A stretch of 18,782 nt of DNA from an uncultured Lachnospiraceae bacterium (GTDB lineage Bacteria > Bacillota > Clostridia > Lachnospirales > Lachnospiraceae), in the NCBI GenBank assembly GCA_910586205.1, contig CAJUGD010000053.1, positions 1 through 18,782 of the forward strand, given 5' to 3'. A program made the translations under genes and the position numbers. Under the pieces are notes generated by a model that saw only the letters and a list, made by a program, of their open reading frames with translations, was not told the origin of the DNA and ran no database searches. Positions 7,157-14,878 of this stretch are shown here, in pieces. How positions within the stretch are numbered: position 1 is the first letter of the stretch; every line of letters starts with the position of its first letter.

Positions 7157-7603
7157 ATGACGGAAGAAAAAACTAAATATTTCGTAGTAAAGCAGAGGGC
7201 AGTGCCGGAGGTGCTTTTGAAGGTGGTGGAGGCAAAGAAGCTTCTGGAATCAGAGCAGGTGATGACGGTGCAGGAAGCTGCCGAGCGGGTGGGAATTAGC
7301 CGCAGCTCTTTTTATAAGTATAAAGATGATATTCTGCCTTTTTACGATAATACCAAGGGAAAGACCGTGACATTTGTGATGCAGATGGATGACCGGCAGG
7401 GGCTTTTATCGGATCTTCTGCATGTTGTGGCGGTTTATCGGGCCAATATTTTGACGATTCATCAGAGCATTCCGGTTAATGGCGTTGCCACCCTTACCTT
7501 GTCTGTAGAAGTCAGAGCAGATACCGGCAATGTGGCGCGGATGGTGGAGGAGATGGAGGAGCAGAGAGGAATCCATTATGTGAAGATTCTGGCAAGAGAG
7601 TAG
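7157..7603 (+). CDS. ACT domain-containing protein, PheB/UPF0735 family
   Basis: A small 148-aa protein of the UPF0735 (PheB-like) family. Residues 36-60 (TVQEAAERVGISRSSFYKY) form a helix-turn-helix-like segment, and residues 71-147 are an ACT domain, the fold that usually binds amino acids to control biosynthetic enzymes. The gene lies 33 bp upstream of homoserine dehydrogenase in the same direction, an arrangement that suggests a role in sensing threonine, methionine or an aromatic amino acid; the ligand cannot be read from sequence. The ATG is the first possible start after an in-frame TGA at 7148-7150, and its ribosome binding site is weak. A regulator role is inferred from the domain combination. 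Confidence 0.88.
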   Translation: MTEEKTKYFVVKQRAVPEVLLKVVEAKKLLESEQVMTVQEAAERVGISRSSFYKYKDDILPFYDNTKGKTVTFVMQMDDRQGLLSDLLHVVAVYRANILTIHQSIPVNGVATLTLSVEVRADTGNVARMVEEMEEQRGIHYVKILARE

Positions 7604-7636
7604 AAAAGAAGGAAAAGAGGAACGAGGAAAGAGATT

Positions 7637-8884
7637 ATGATGTATGCAGCGATTATGGGATACGGCACTATTGGAACCGGTGTGGCAGAAATTCTGGAAA
7701 AAAGCCGGGAGAGAATTGCCCGCAGTGCCGGACAGGAGATTTGCCTGAAGTATGTGCTGGATTTGAGGGAGTTTCCGGACAGTCCGGTGGCGGATCGGGT
7801 GATTCATGATTTTAAAGTGATTGAGGAGGACGAGCAGGTAAGGCTGGTAGTGGAGACTATGGGCGGGCTGAATCCTGCCTATCCGTTTGTGAAGGCATGC
7901 TTAAGTGCCGGCAAGCATGTGGTGACTTCCAACAAGGCATTGGTAGCTGCTTATGGGACAGAGCTTCTTAAGATAGCCAGGGAAAAAGGCGTGAATTTTT
8001 TCTTTGAGGCCAGTGTGGGCGGCGGGATTCCCATTATCCGAACCTTATACCGCTGCTTGATGGGAGAGAAGATCCAGGAGATCTCCGGAATATTAAACGG
8101 CACCACCAATTATATCCTGACCAAGATGGACAGGGAGGGAGTTTCCTTTGAGCAGGCTTTAAAAGAGGCTCAGGAGCTGGGATATGCAGAGAAAAATCCG
8201 GAAGCAGATGTGGAAGGTCATGATACATGCCGCAAGATTGCGATTTTGACAGCAATGGCAACCGGTATGGAAGTGGATTACCAGGATATTAATACAGAAG
8301 GCATTACCGCGATTACAGATATGGATTTTCGTTATGCAAGGAAAATGGGCACATCGGTGAAGCTTTTGGGAACCAGCCGGATAGAAGACGGAAAGGTCTG
8401 CGCAAGAGTTGTGCCTACGATGATCAGTAAAGATCACCCTTTGTATGGGGTCAGCGGGGTTTATAATGGAATTTTGGTAAAGAGCGATCAACTGGGTGAC
8501 TCGATGTATTATGGAAGCGGGGCAGGTAAGCTGCCTACTGCCAGCGCTGTTGTGGCAGATCTGATTGAGGCGGCGCAGAATGAGAACAGAAATGTGCCCA
8601 TCGGCTGGGGGGCAGAGCGTCCGGAAATGATTGACAGTAAAATCAGTGAATGCCGTTATTTTGTCCGTATTGCCGGCGCGGCAGAAGAAAAGGCAGAGAT
8701 GGTACGGGGGATATTGGGCGAGGTGCAGACTTTGGTGTTAGAGGATGTGGATGAGTTCGGAATCCTGACAAAAAAGATGGCAGAGATAGAATTTATCCAA
8801 CGCGCAGTAAAACTTGACAGTGAGTGCCAAAAGAAGGGCGAATACGGAATTCTCCAATTAATCCGCGCAGAGCTGGAGGATTAA
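7637..8884 (+). CDS. hom: Homoserine dehydrogenase
   Basis: Reduces aspartate-4-semialdehyde to homoserine with NAD(P)H, the branch point to threonine and methionine. The protein has 415 aa. The Rossmann motif GYGTIGTGV is at residues 8-16. The core contains VTSNKALVA, FEASVGGGIPI and ILNGTTNYIL. The catalytic signature EADVEGHDTCRK places Asp196 and Lys200 with the same spacing as the catalytic Asp/Lys pair known from yeast homoserine dehydrogenase. The final 75 residues resemble a degenerate ACT domain, so feedback control is possible. An AGGAAAG ribosome binding site precedes two adjacent ATGs (7637 and 7640); the first is used here. The DUF2752 gene begins 3 bases after the stop. Confidence 0.96.
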   Translation: MMYAAIMGYGTIGTGVAEILEKSRERIARSAGQEICLKYVLDLREFPDSPVADRVIHDFKVIEEDEQVRLVVETMGGLNPAYPFVKACLSAGKHVVTSNKALVAAYGTELLKIAREKGVNFFFEASVGGGIPIIRTLYRCLMGEKIQEISGILNGTTNYILTKMDREGVSFEQALKEAQELGYAEKNPEADVEGHDTCRKIAILTAMATGMEVDYQDINTEGITAITDMDFRYARKMGTSVKLLGTSRIEDGKVCARVVPTMISKDHPLYGVSGVYNGILVKSDQLGDSMYYGSGAGKLPTASAVVADLIEAAQNENRNVPIGWGAERPEMIDSKISECRYFVRIAGAAEEKAEMVRGILGEVQTLVLEDVDEFGILTKKMAEIEFIQRAVKLDSECQKKGEYGILQLIRAELED

Positions 8885-8887
8885 AAC

Positions 8888-9211
8888 ATGTTGCATTTGC
8901 CTTGCCTGTTTCGCGCTATGACCGGGTTATACTGCCCGGGCTGCGGCGGTACGCGGGCAGTGCAGTATCTGCTGCAGGGAAGGCTGCTTTTGAGTCTTCG
9001 GTATCATCCGCTGGTTCTTTATGCTTTGCTGGCAGTGGCTGTGGAAGCCATAAGCTTTGTGCTGGCAAAGGTATGGGGCGACCGCCGGCTTTATGTGGGA
9101 CATGAGAAGTTTTTGGTCTATGGGGCGGTATGGATCGCAGCAGTGAATTTTGCAGTGAAGAATTTACTGCTGATTGTCTGGGGGATAGATTTACTGTCAG
9201 ACACGCTTTAG
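8888..9211 (+). CDS. DUF2752 family small membrane protein
   Basis: A 107-aa protein with the family hallmark CPGCGGTRA at residues 16-24 (Cys16 and Cys19) followed by hydrophobic segments at about 40-60 and 80-100, so it is probably membrane-embedded. DUF2752 has no established biochemical function. The start lies 3 bases after the hom stop codon, with the GAGGA in the last hom codons serving as ribosome binding site, so translation is probably coupled to hom. The stop codon TAG (9209-9211) lies inside the left arm of the 165-bp inverted repeat, suggesting the repeat inserted at or trimmed the original 3' end. Confidence 0.85.
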   Translation: MLHLPCLFRAMTGLYCPGCGGTRAVQYLLQGRLLLSLRYHPLVLYALLAVAVEAISFVLAKVWGDRRLYVGHEKFLVYGAVWIAAVNFAVKNLLLIVWGIDLLSDTL

Positions 9212-9372
9212 TGTACTGACTCATTTACATTTCGCCAAATGACTTGCCTGAATTTCCATCTGCCGCGTTGTTGTCGGTCAACGATGCCACCGCATCGCCT
9301 CCCTCCGCCGCCTTGCAGACTGAAAATTCATTCTGTGTCATTTGGCTGAAAGTAAATGTGTCAGTACACTAA
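9208..9372. repeat. 165-bp imperfect inverted repeat, MITE-like
   Basis: The outer arms are TTAGTGTACTGAC (from 9208) and its complement GTCAGTACACTAA (to 9372). Pairing continues inward through TCATTTAC/GTAAATGT, GCCAAATGA/TCATTTGGC and, more loosely, TGAATTTCC/GAAAATTCA. The centre holds a perfect hairpin CGATGC-CACC-GCATCG. No ORF lies inside. The element could be a miniature inverted-repeat element; TA dinucleotides flank GTGTACTGAC and GTCAGTACAC, as with IS630-type targets, but the same bases can also be counted as arm. As RNA it would form one long stem at the end of the hom operon. Confidence 0.7.
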
Positions 9373-9423
9373 TGTGCTGTCCGGATGGAGTACTCACCAT
9401 AAGTTTTTGAAGGACAATTAAGA

Positions 9424-9456
9424 AGAACCGTGCATTCTGGATGCACGGTTCTTTTT
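9424..9456. terminator. Bidirectional terminator between the hom operon and a minus-strand gene
   Basis: AGAACCGTGCAT (9424-9435) pairs perfectly with ATGCACGGTTCT (9441-9452) around the loop TCTGG, followed by TTTTT on the plus strand. On the minus strand the stem is followed by TCTTAATT. It touches the stop codon of the minus-strand gene (9455-9457). Confidence 0.88.
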
Positions 9457-9802
9457 AATTGGGAGAAAAAGAGCTGAAAATATCCTGATATTGCCGCATA
9501 AGCTCACGCTGCATGGCTACATAATCTGGGTTGTCCAGCATTCGTATGGTAAAGATATAAAACCCTAAAAAGAGAAAGCTGCAGAGAATCCCACAGATTC
9601 CCATGATTGTTCCGGCCACGGCAGGGCCTGTCATGGGCCGTCCGTTTCGGGACATGTATGCGGCCATCAGCGCCGCGGCGCCTAATAAAAGCTGCATAGG
9701 CGGCGAAATGCACGCAAACAGAGCAAAGACGCCCACTGCCAGACTGAAGACAGCAAAAGAGTTGGATTTCTTGTCAGGTGATTGTATATGATTTTGTTCC
9801 AT
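9455..9802 (-). CDS. Small membrane protein, DUF4190-like
   Basis: A 115-aa protein with a short polar N-terminus (MEQNHIQSPDKKSNS), hydrophobic stretches at about 16-50 and 60-87, and a charged C-terminus. The Gly/Ala-rich pair of helices joined by SRNGRPMTGPAVAG resembles DUF4190-type proteins that often follow a zinc ribbon; here no zinc ribbon is present. Function is unknown. GGAGG lies 7 nt before the ATG, and a promoter with 17-bp spacing lies just upstream. The gene is monocistronic and convergent with the hom operon. Confidence 0.75.
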   Translation of the reverse strand: MEQNHIQSPDKKSNSFAVFSLAVGVFALFACISPPMQLLLGAAALMAAYMSRNGRPMTGPAVAGTIMGICGILCSFLFLGFYIFTIRMLDNPDYVAMQRELMRQYQDIFSSFSPN

Positions 9803-9832
9803 GAATATTCCTCCGAAAGTATAATTCTAATT

Positions 9833-9861
9833 ATGATACCACGAATTGCTCTGATTCACAA
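9833..9861 (-). promoter_or_regulatory. Promoter of the DUF4190-like gene
   Basis: On the minus strand, -35 TTGTGA (9856-9861), a 17-bp spacer and -10 TATCAT (9833-9838, 5 of 6 consensus). The -10 lies about 30 bp upstream of the start codon, so the leader is short. Confidence 0.6.
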
Positions 9862-9949
9862 GAGGCGGAAAGCAAAATCGCAGAGAAAGCCATATCCAAA
9901 GAGACTGCGCATTCCTTTTTTGGTGAAGGACATTTCAACTCGCGTGTGC

Positions 9950-9978
9950 TTGCATAACTTTCCATTATGAATTATAAT
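9950..9978 (+). promoter_or_regulatory. tex operon promoter
   Basis: TTGCAT (9950-9955), a 17-bp spacer and a perfect TATAAT (9973-9978). The predicted transcription start is near 9985. This places an apparent upstream ATG (9967) inside the promoter, between the -35 and -10, and so rules it out as the tex start if this promoter is the one used. Confidence 0.65.
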
Positions 9979-10017
9979 GTACAAACGGAAACCAAGGAAG
10001 GCGAGGAAAATAAGAAT

Positions 10018-12159
10018 ATGGATATTATAAAGGTGCTTCAGCAGGAATTGCAGATCGGATATCAGCAGGCAGAGGCTGCTGTAAAACTGATCGATGAAGG
10101 AAATACAATCCCTTTTATTGCCCGATACCGTAAAGAAGTTACCGGTGCGCTGGATGATGAAGTGCTTCGCAATCTGGATGAGAGACTCCGCTATCTGCGG
10201 AACCTGGAAGAAAAAAAGGAGCAGGTGATCTCCTCGATCCGGGAGCAGGAAAAGCTGACCCCGGAGCTGGAAACGCAGATTCGGGCTGCAATGACTCAGG
10301 TGGCGGTAGACGATCTTTACAGACCCTATCGTCCCAAACGCAGGACACGCGCCATGATTGCCAAGGAAAAGGGCTTAGAGCCTTTAGCAGATATTATATT
10401 TTTGCAGCAGATAAAAGAGCCGGCAGAAAAGCTGGCAGAAAATTATGTGTCAGAGGAAAAAGGTGTGTCTTCGCCGGAGGAAGCGCTGGCCGGCGCAAAG
10501 GATATTCTGGCCGAGAGGATTTCCGACAATGCCCAGTTCCGTACCTATATCCGCAATGCAACCATGGAGCAGGGGATGATTTCCTCCTCTGCAAAGGACG
10601 AAAAAGAAGAATCGGTCTATGAGATGTATTATAACTATACGGAGCCGGTAAAACGCTGTGTGGGACACCGGGTTCTGGCGCTGAACCGGGGTGAAAAGGA
10701 AAAGGTGCTGACAGTGAAGATTGAGGCTCCGGAGGAAGCGATACTCCGCTATTTGGAAAAGCAAACCATTGTCCGCGGCAATCCTTATACCACGCCGATT
10801 TTAAAAGAGGTGGCAGCAGACAGCTACAGCCGGCTGATTGCCCCTGCCATTGAGCGGGAGGTGCGCAATGAGCTGACAGAGAAGGCAGAAGCCGGCGCCA
10901 TAAAAGTATTCGGCAAAAACTTAGAACAGCTTTTGATGCAGCCTCCCATTGCAGGACGGGTAGTGTTAGGCTGGGATCCGGCCTTTCGGACAGGCTGCAA
11001 GCTGGCTGTGGTAGATGAGACCGGCAAGGTGCTGGACACAACCGTGATCTATCCGACCGCGCCTCAGAATAAGGTGGAAGCGTCCAAAGAGACTTTGAAA
11101 AAGCTGATTCAAAAATACCATGTTTCTCTGATTTCTGTAGGAAACGGCACGGCCTCTCGGGAATCAGAAATGGTGATTGTGGAGCTTTTAAAAGAGCTTC
11201 CGGAGTCTGTGCAGTATGTGATTGTCAATGAGGCCGGAGCCTCCGTATATTCGGCAAGCAAACTGGCCACAGAAGAATTTCCTAACTTTGACGTGGGACA
11301 GAGAAGCGCGGCATCCATTGCCCGCCGTCTGCAGGATCCGCTGGCAGAACTGGTTAAGATTGATCCCAAGTCTATCGGTGTGGGGCAATACCAGCATGAT
11401 ATGAACCAAAAGAACCTCAGTGAAGCTCTCCAGAGGGTGGTGGAGGACTGTGTGAATAAGGTGGGGGTGGACTTAAATACAGCTTCCGCGTCTCTGCTGG
11501 AATACATTTCGGGAATCACCAAAGCGATTGCTAAAAATATTGTGGCTTACCGGGAGGAGAACGGGGCGTTTACAGACCGAAAGCAGCTTTTAAAGGTGGC
11601 AAAGCTGGGGCCGAAAGCTTATGAGCAGTGTGCCGGCTTTATGCGCATTACCGGCGGGAAGAATCCTCTTGACGGCACCTCGGTCCATCCGGAAAGCTAT
11701 GGAGCAGCCTTGGCGCTGCTTAAGGAGCTGGGCTTTGCGCCTCAGGATATTGCGGGAGGAGGACTTAAGGAGCTGAGCAAAAAAATACGTGATTATAAAA
11801 AGATGGCGGCAGATTTGAATGTGGGAGATATGACTTTACGTGATATTGTAAAGGAGCTGGAAAAGCCGGCCAGAGATCCCCGTGAAGAAATGCCTAAGCC
11901 GATTCTCCGTACCGATGTTTTGGAGATGAAGGATTTGACTCCGGGGATGATCTTGAAAGGCACTGTGCGCAATGTCATTGACTTTGGGGCGTTTGTGGAT
12001 ATTGGCGTTCATCAGGACGGATTGGTGCACATTTCCCAGATCTCGGATAAATATATTAAACATCCCATGGAAGCAGTGAGTGTGGGTGATGTTGTGGAAG
12101 TGAAAGTGATAAGTGTGGATGCAGCCAAAAAAAGGATTGCTCTGACAATGAAGATATGA
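10018..12159 (+). CDS. tex: Tex family RNA-binding transcription accessory protein
   Basis: Tex proteins bind RNA through an S1 domain and associate with transcription; the exact role in Firmicutes is unclear. The protein has 713 aa from ATG 10018. Layout: N-terminal helical Tex domain with IDEGNTIPFIARYRKEVTGA; YqgF/RNase H-like domain from about residue 313 (VLGWDPAFRTGCKLAVVD); helix-hairpin-helix domain at about 480-541 (LNTASASLLEYISGI); S1 domain at about 640-713 (GTVRNVIDFGAFVDIGVH). A GAGGA ribosome binding site is 10 nt upstream of this ATG. The in-frame ATG at 9967 has no ribosome binding site and lies within the promoter. It is the first gene of a unit that continues through rimI. 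Confidence 0.95.
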   Translation: MDIIKVLQQELQIGYQQAEAAVKLIDEGNTIPFIARYRKEVTGALDDEVLRNLDERLRYLRNLEEKKEQVISSIREQEKLTPELETQIRAAMTQVAVDDLYRPYRPKRRTRAMIAKEKGLEPLADIIFLQQIKEPAEKLAENYVSEEKGVSSPEEALAGAKDILAERISDNAQFRTYIRNATMEQGMISSSAKDEKEESVYEMYYNYTEPVKRCVGHRVLALNRGEKEKVLTVKIEAPEEAILRYLEKQTIVRGNPYTTPILKEVAADSYSRLIAPAIEREVRNELTEKAEAGAIKVFGKNLEQLLMQPPIAGRVVLGWDPAFRTGCKLAVVDETGKVLDTTVIYPTAPQNKVEASKETLKKLIQKYHVSLISVGNGTASRESEMVIVELLKELPESVQYVIVNEAGASVYSASKLATEEFPNFDVGQRSAASIARRLQDPLAELVKIDPKSIGVGQYQHDMNQKNLSEALQRVVEDCVNKVGVDLNTASASLLEYISGITKAIAKNIVAYREENGAFTDRKQLLKVAKLGPKAYEQCAGFMRITGGKNPLDGTSVHPESYGAALALLKELGFAPQDIAGGGLKELSKKIRDYKKMAADLNVGDMTLRDIVKELEKPARDPREEMPKPILRTDVLEMKDLTPGMILKGTVRNVIDFGAFVDIGVHQDGLVHISQISDKYIKHPMEAVSVGDVVEVKVISVDAAKKRIALTMKI

Positions 12160-12201
12160 TCATGTGGTCTGCCGGATTCAGGAAAGGAATGGACAGATAA
12201 A

Positions 12202-12702
12202 ATGAAAAAGGAAATGAGGTTTGAGGTGAGACTGACAGCCAGGGAATTGTGGCAGTTTTCCATGTACCATGCAAATGCCGGGGCTGCAGGACTGTTTAAT
12301 TTGATTTTTACTGTGGCGGCGCTTTTTCTTTTGATATTTCGCTGGGGAATGCTGACAAACGCTTACCGTCTGCTGTTATTTGGCTGTGTGCTGATTTTTA
12401 CTGTACTGCAGCCTATGCTTCTCTATGGAAAGGTGCGCAGACAGGCAAAGACCCCTGCCATGACAAAGCCTATGTATCTGACTTTTAAGGAGGAAGGGCT
12501 TTTGGTAGAGCAGAGTGAACAGGAAGCATTGTTTGCCTGGGATCAGATGGGACGTATGGACAGAAAACCTACCATGGTAGTGCTTTACATGGACCGGGTT
12601 CATGCGTATTTGCTGCCAAACAAGGTGCTGGGGGAGCAGAAGGAGGAGTTTTTTGAGATGGTAAAGGCCCATCTGCCCAGAGAACGGCGAAAAGGCTTTT
12701 AA
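12202..12702 (+). CDS. YcxB-like membrane protein
   Basis: A 166-aa protein with two transmembrane helices (about 27-47 and 54-74) and a C-terminal soluble part. The segment LTFKEEGLLVEQSEQEALFAWDQMGRM matches the pattern of the YcxB-like C-terminal domain, and the N-terminus MRFEVRLTARELWQF also fits that family. No function is established. It lies 42 bp after tex and 45 bp before tsaE in the same direction with no terminator between, so it is probably part of the same transcript. The ribosome binding site (AAGGA) is rather distant from the ATG. Confidence 0.8.
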   Translation: MKKEMRFEVRLTARELWQFSMYHANAGAAGLFNLIFTVAALFLLIFRWGMLTNAYRLLLFGCVLIFTVLQPMLLYGKVRRQAKTPAMTKPMYLTFKEEGLLVEQSEQEALFAWDQMGRMDRKPTMVVLYMDRVHAYLLPNKVLGEQKEEFFEMVKAHLPRERRKGF

Positions 12703-12747
12703 AGTGTGTTTTCAGCGGACGAGATCTGAAAGCGAGGACAATTATAT

Positions 12748-13200
12748 ATGACAGAAAACAATAAGGGAAAAGAAATAAACCCGGTATGGGAAACTGCAGA
12801 TTCCCAGGAGACATACCGTCTGGGAGAGCGGCTGGGCAGGCAGGCAAAGCCAGGCCAGATCTACTGTCTGGACGGAGAGCTGGGGGTGGGAAAAACCGTA
12901 TTTGCACAGGGGTTTGCCGCAGGACTTGGGATTGCAGAGCCCGTATGCAGCCCTACCTTTACCATTTTGCAGCAATATGATCAGGGAGAGGTTCCCTTCT
13001 ACCATTTTGATGTGTATCGCATTGGCCATGTGGAGGAAATGGAAGAAATCGGATATGAGGATTTCTTTTATGGAGAAGGAGTATGCCTGATTGAATGGTC
13101 CCGGCAGATTGAGGAGATTTTGCCGGAGGATGCAGTGCGGATCCGGATAGAAAAGGATCTGAACCGGGATTTTGATTATCGGAGGATAACCATTTTATGA
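12748..13200 (+). CDS. tsaE: tRNA t6A biosynthesis ATPase TsaE
   Basis: The P-loop ATPase that works with TsaB and TsaD in transferring threonylcarbamoyl to A37 of tRNAs reading ANN codons. The protein has 150 aa, normal for the family. Walker A GELGVGKT is at residues 43-50, followed by SPTFTI and the YHFDVYRI segment typical of TsaE. GAGGA precedes the ATG by 10 nt. The stop codon overlaps the tsaB start (ATGA), so the two are translationally coupled. Confidence 0.95.
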   Translation: MTENNKGKEINPVWETADSQETYRLGERLGRQAKPGQIYCLDGELGVGKTVFAQGFAAGLGIAEPVCSPTFTILQQYDQGEVPFYHFDVYRIGHVEEMEEIGYEDFFYGEGVCLIEWSRQIEEILPEDAVRIRIEKDLNRDFDYRRITIL

Positions 13201-13976
13201 AAATATTGGGAATTGAAAGTGCGTCCATGACGGCTTCTGTGGCTTTGGTTGCAGAAGGAATCACCATGGGTGAATATACGGTGGATTTTAAAAAGACTCA
13301 TTCTCAGACCTTGCTTCCCATGATCCATGAAATGGTGAGAATGCTGGAGTTTGATTTAAAGGATCTGGATGGGATTGCTGTGTCCGGCGGGCCAGGCTCC
13401 TTTACGGGCCTGCGCATTGGCTCTGCCACGGCTAAGGGGCTGGGGCTGGCCCTTGATAAGCCCCTGATTCATGTGCCTACATTGGATGCCATGGCCTATG
13501 GGATGTACGGGGCGTCCTCCCTTTTATGTCCCATGATGGATGCCCGCAGAAATCAAGTGTATACAGGACTTTATTACTGTAAGGATAAACTGGAGGCAGT
13601 ATGGGAATCTTGCTCCATGGATCGGAATGTTTTACTTGAAAAGCTGAGAGAGCGGGGAGAATCCGTAATCTTTTTAGGAGACGGGACACAGGGACATGAG
13701 GAGGCCATAAGAGAACAGATGGGCATGCTCTGTCAGTTTGCGCCGGCTCATCTTAATCGTCAGCGGGCAGCAGCCGTAGCAGCTCTGGGAGCGGTCTATT
13801 TTGCGGCGGGAAAAATCGAGACAGCGATGGAACACATACCCAATTATCTGAGAAAGGCCCAGGCAGAGCGGGAGCTGGAGGAAGCAAAGAGGCAGGGGAA
13901 AATGCAGGAATTGGCGGCCGGACACAGTGTGGGAACAGGAGAAGACAAACAAAACGTATCGGAGGGGAGCAGATGA
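13197..13976 (+). CDS. tsaB: tRNA t6A biosynthesis protein TsaB
   Basis: TsaB is the inactive ASKHA-fold paralogue that forms the heterodimer platform with TsaD for t6A synthesis. The protein has 259 aa. The N-terminus MKILGIESASMTASVAL and the conserved loop SGGPGSFTGLRIG (63-75) identify it. The last 35 residues, after IPNYLRKAQAERE, are charged and of low complexity, longer than in many homologues. The start overlaps the tsaE stop by 4 bases, and the stop overlaps the rimI start by 4 bases, giving a coupled tsaE-tsaB-rimI block. Confidence 0.95.
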   Translation: MKILGIESASMTASVALVAEGITMGEYTVDFKKTHSQTLLPMIHEMVRMLEFDLKDLDGIAVSGGPGSFTGLRIGSATAKGLGLALDKPLIHVPTLDAMAYGMYGASSLLCPMMDARRNQVYTGLYYCKDKLEAVWESCSMDRNVLLEKLRERGESVIFLGDGTQGHEEAIREQMGMLCQFAPAHLNRQRAAAVAALGAVYFAAGKIETAMEHIPNYLRKAQAERELEEAKRQGKMQELAAGHSVGTGEDKQNVSEGSR

Positions 13977-14413
13977 TCCGCCGAATGGAGCCATGCCATC
14001 TGGAACAGGTGGCATGGTTAGAGCAGGTGTGCTTTTCGGAAAATTGGTCTTATCAGCTATTAGAGGCCGGAATCCACAGCCCTTTTGATGTATATTTTGT
14101 ATGGGAGCAGGGGGAGCGGATTCTAGGTTATTGCTGTCTGCGTCTGCTTGCAGGGGAGGGGGAGATCCAGCGCATTGCCGTATTGCCGGAGTGCCGGAGG
14201 CTGGGGGTGGGAAGAAAAATGATGGAAGCCATGGTAAACGATGCCATGGCAAATCAGGTTCATGCCATTAGCCTGGAGGTCCGGGAAAGCAATCTTGCTG
14301 CCCGCAAGCTCTACGAATCCTTTGGTTTTGCGGCAGAAGCCGTGCGCAAGGGGTATTACCATAATCCTTTGGAGGATGCCCTTATTATGTGGAGGAGAGG
14401 GCTTCAGCCTTGA
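13973..14413 (+). CDS. rimI: Ribosomal protein S18-alanine N-acetyltransferase RimI
   Basis: A GNAT-family acetyltransferase; RimI acetylates the N-terminal alanine of ribosomal protein S18. The protein has 146 aa, standard length. The acetyl-CoA pyrophosphate-binding loop RRLGVGR is at 75-81, preceded by IQRIAVLPE, and the C-terminal family block EVRESNLAARKLYESFGF is at 102-119. Its position right after tsaB, with a 4-base overlap, is a widespread arrangement and supports RimI over other GNAT enzymes. The stop codon overlaps a TTGACA (14410-14415), which may be chance. Confidence 0.93.
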   Translation: MIRRMEPCHLEQVAWLEQVCFSENWSYQLLEAGIHSPFDVYFVWEQGERILGYCCLRLLAGEGEIQRIAVLPECRRLGVGRKMMEAMVNDAMANQVHAISLEVRESNLAARKLYESFGFAAEAVRKGYYHNPLEDALIMWRRGLQP

Positions 14414-14432
14414 CATATACAACATTTTCCAC

Positions 14433-14461
14433 TTAAAAAATGAATCATTTTGTCTTATAAT
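14433..14461 (+). promoter_or_regulatory. Promoter of the zinc-protein/rnz/tsaD/ispD unit
   Basis: TTAAAA (14433-14438), a 17-bp spacer and a perfect TATAAT (14456-14461). The predicted start is near 14468, giving a structured leader of about 97 nt. Confidence 0.55.
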
Positions 14462-14464
14462 GTA

Positions 14465-14525
14465 GGGGTATCGGGTAAAGGGGATGCCCTGTTTTTCGTT
14501 ATTATGACGAAATGGCAGTCAGGGC
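14465..14525 (+). promoter_or_regulatory. Structured leader with competing hairpins
   Basis: GGGGTATC (14465-14472) can pair with GATGCCCT (14483-14490). GCCCTG (14486-14491) can instead pair with CAGGGC (14520-14525), enclosing a second hairpin TTTCGT/ACGAAA. The two pairings share GCCCT and exclude each other. The first arm overlaps the predicted transcription start, so the switch idea depends on the real start. It matches no riboswitch class I can recognise. Confidence 0.35.
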
Positions 14526-14564
14526 GCCGCTGGTCTCAAAAAAGGAAAGAAGGGCGAGAATAAA

Positions 14565-14807
14565 ATGAGAAAGTACAAAAGCGGCGGTCAATTAGAGACC
14601 GTAATCTGTAATTGCTGCGGAAAGAAGATGGTAGTAAAGAACGGGGTTCTCCGGGAAGGGGTGATTTCCGTTCATCATGCATGGGACTTTTTTTCGGAAA
14701 AGGACGGAGAGGTTCATCACTGGGACATGTGTGAAGAATGCTATGACAATCTTTTGGGACAGTTTAGGCTGGAGCCGGATGTAGAGGAACAGGTTGAATT
14801 CATCTGA
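14565..14807 (+). CDS. Small zinc-ribbon-like protein, unknown function
   Basis: An 80-aa protein not assigned to a family. It has CNCC at residues 15-18, directly after a short strand and before GKKM, and CEEC at 56-59, so a four-cysteine metal site (Cys15/Cys18 with Cys56/Cys59) is likely. His pairs at 37-38 and 51-52 could add ligands. The end is acidic (EPDVEEQVEF). It lies 71 bp upstream of the RNase Z gene on the same strand, behind its own promoter and a structured leader. No enzyme motif is visible. A role linked to tRNA processing is guesswork from position only. Confidence 0.75.
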   Translation: MRKYKSGGQLETVICNCCGKKMVVKNGVLREGVISVHHAWDFFSEKDGEVHHWDMCEECYDNLLGQFRLEPDVEEQVEFI

Positions 14808-14878
14808 CGGGTGTGTTATCATTCTATGAGAAGTACGCAAGTTAAAAACAGTACGGAACATAGAAATGAGGACAACGT

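Noticed and set aside
9782..9970. 62-aa plus-strand ORF MYMILFHEYSSES
   Set aside because: Covers the start region and promoter of the divergent minus-strand gene, with no ribosome binding site or recognisable domain.
10394..11041. 215-aa minus-strand ORF opposite tex
   Set aside because: Pro/Ser/Leu-rich composition typical of the antisense of a G-rich coding strand; tex is clearly the real gene.
14410..14438. Promoter from the TTGACA at the rimI stop codon
   Set aside because: At 17-bp spacing the -10 would be TTAAAA, a poor match; the perfect TATAAT at 14456 is too far away for this -35.
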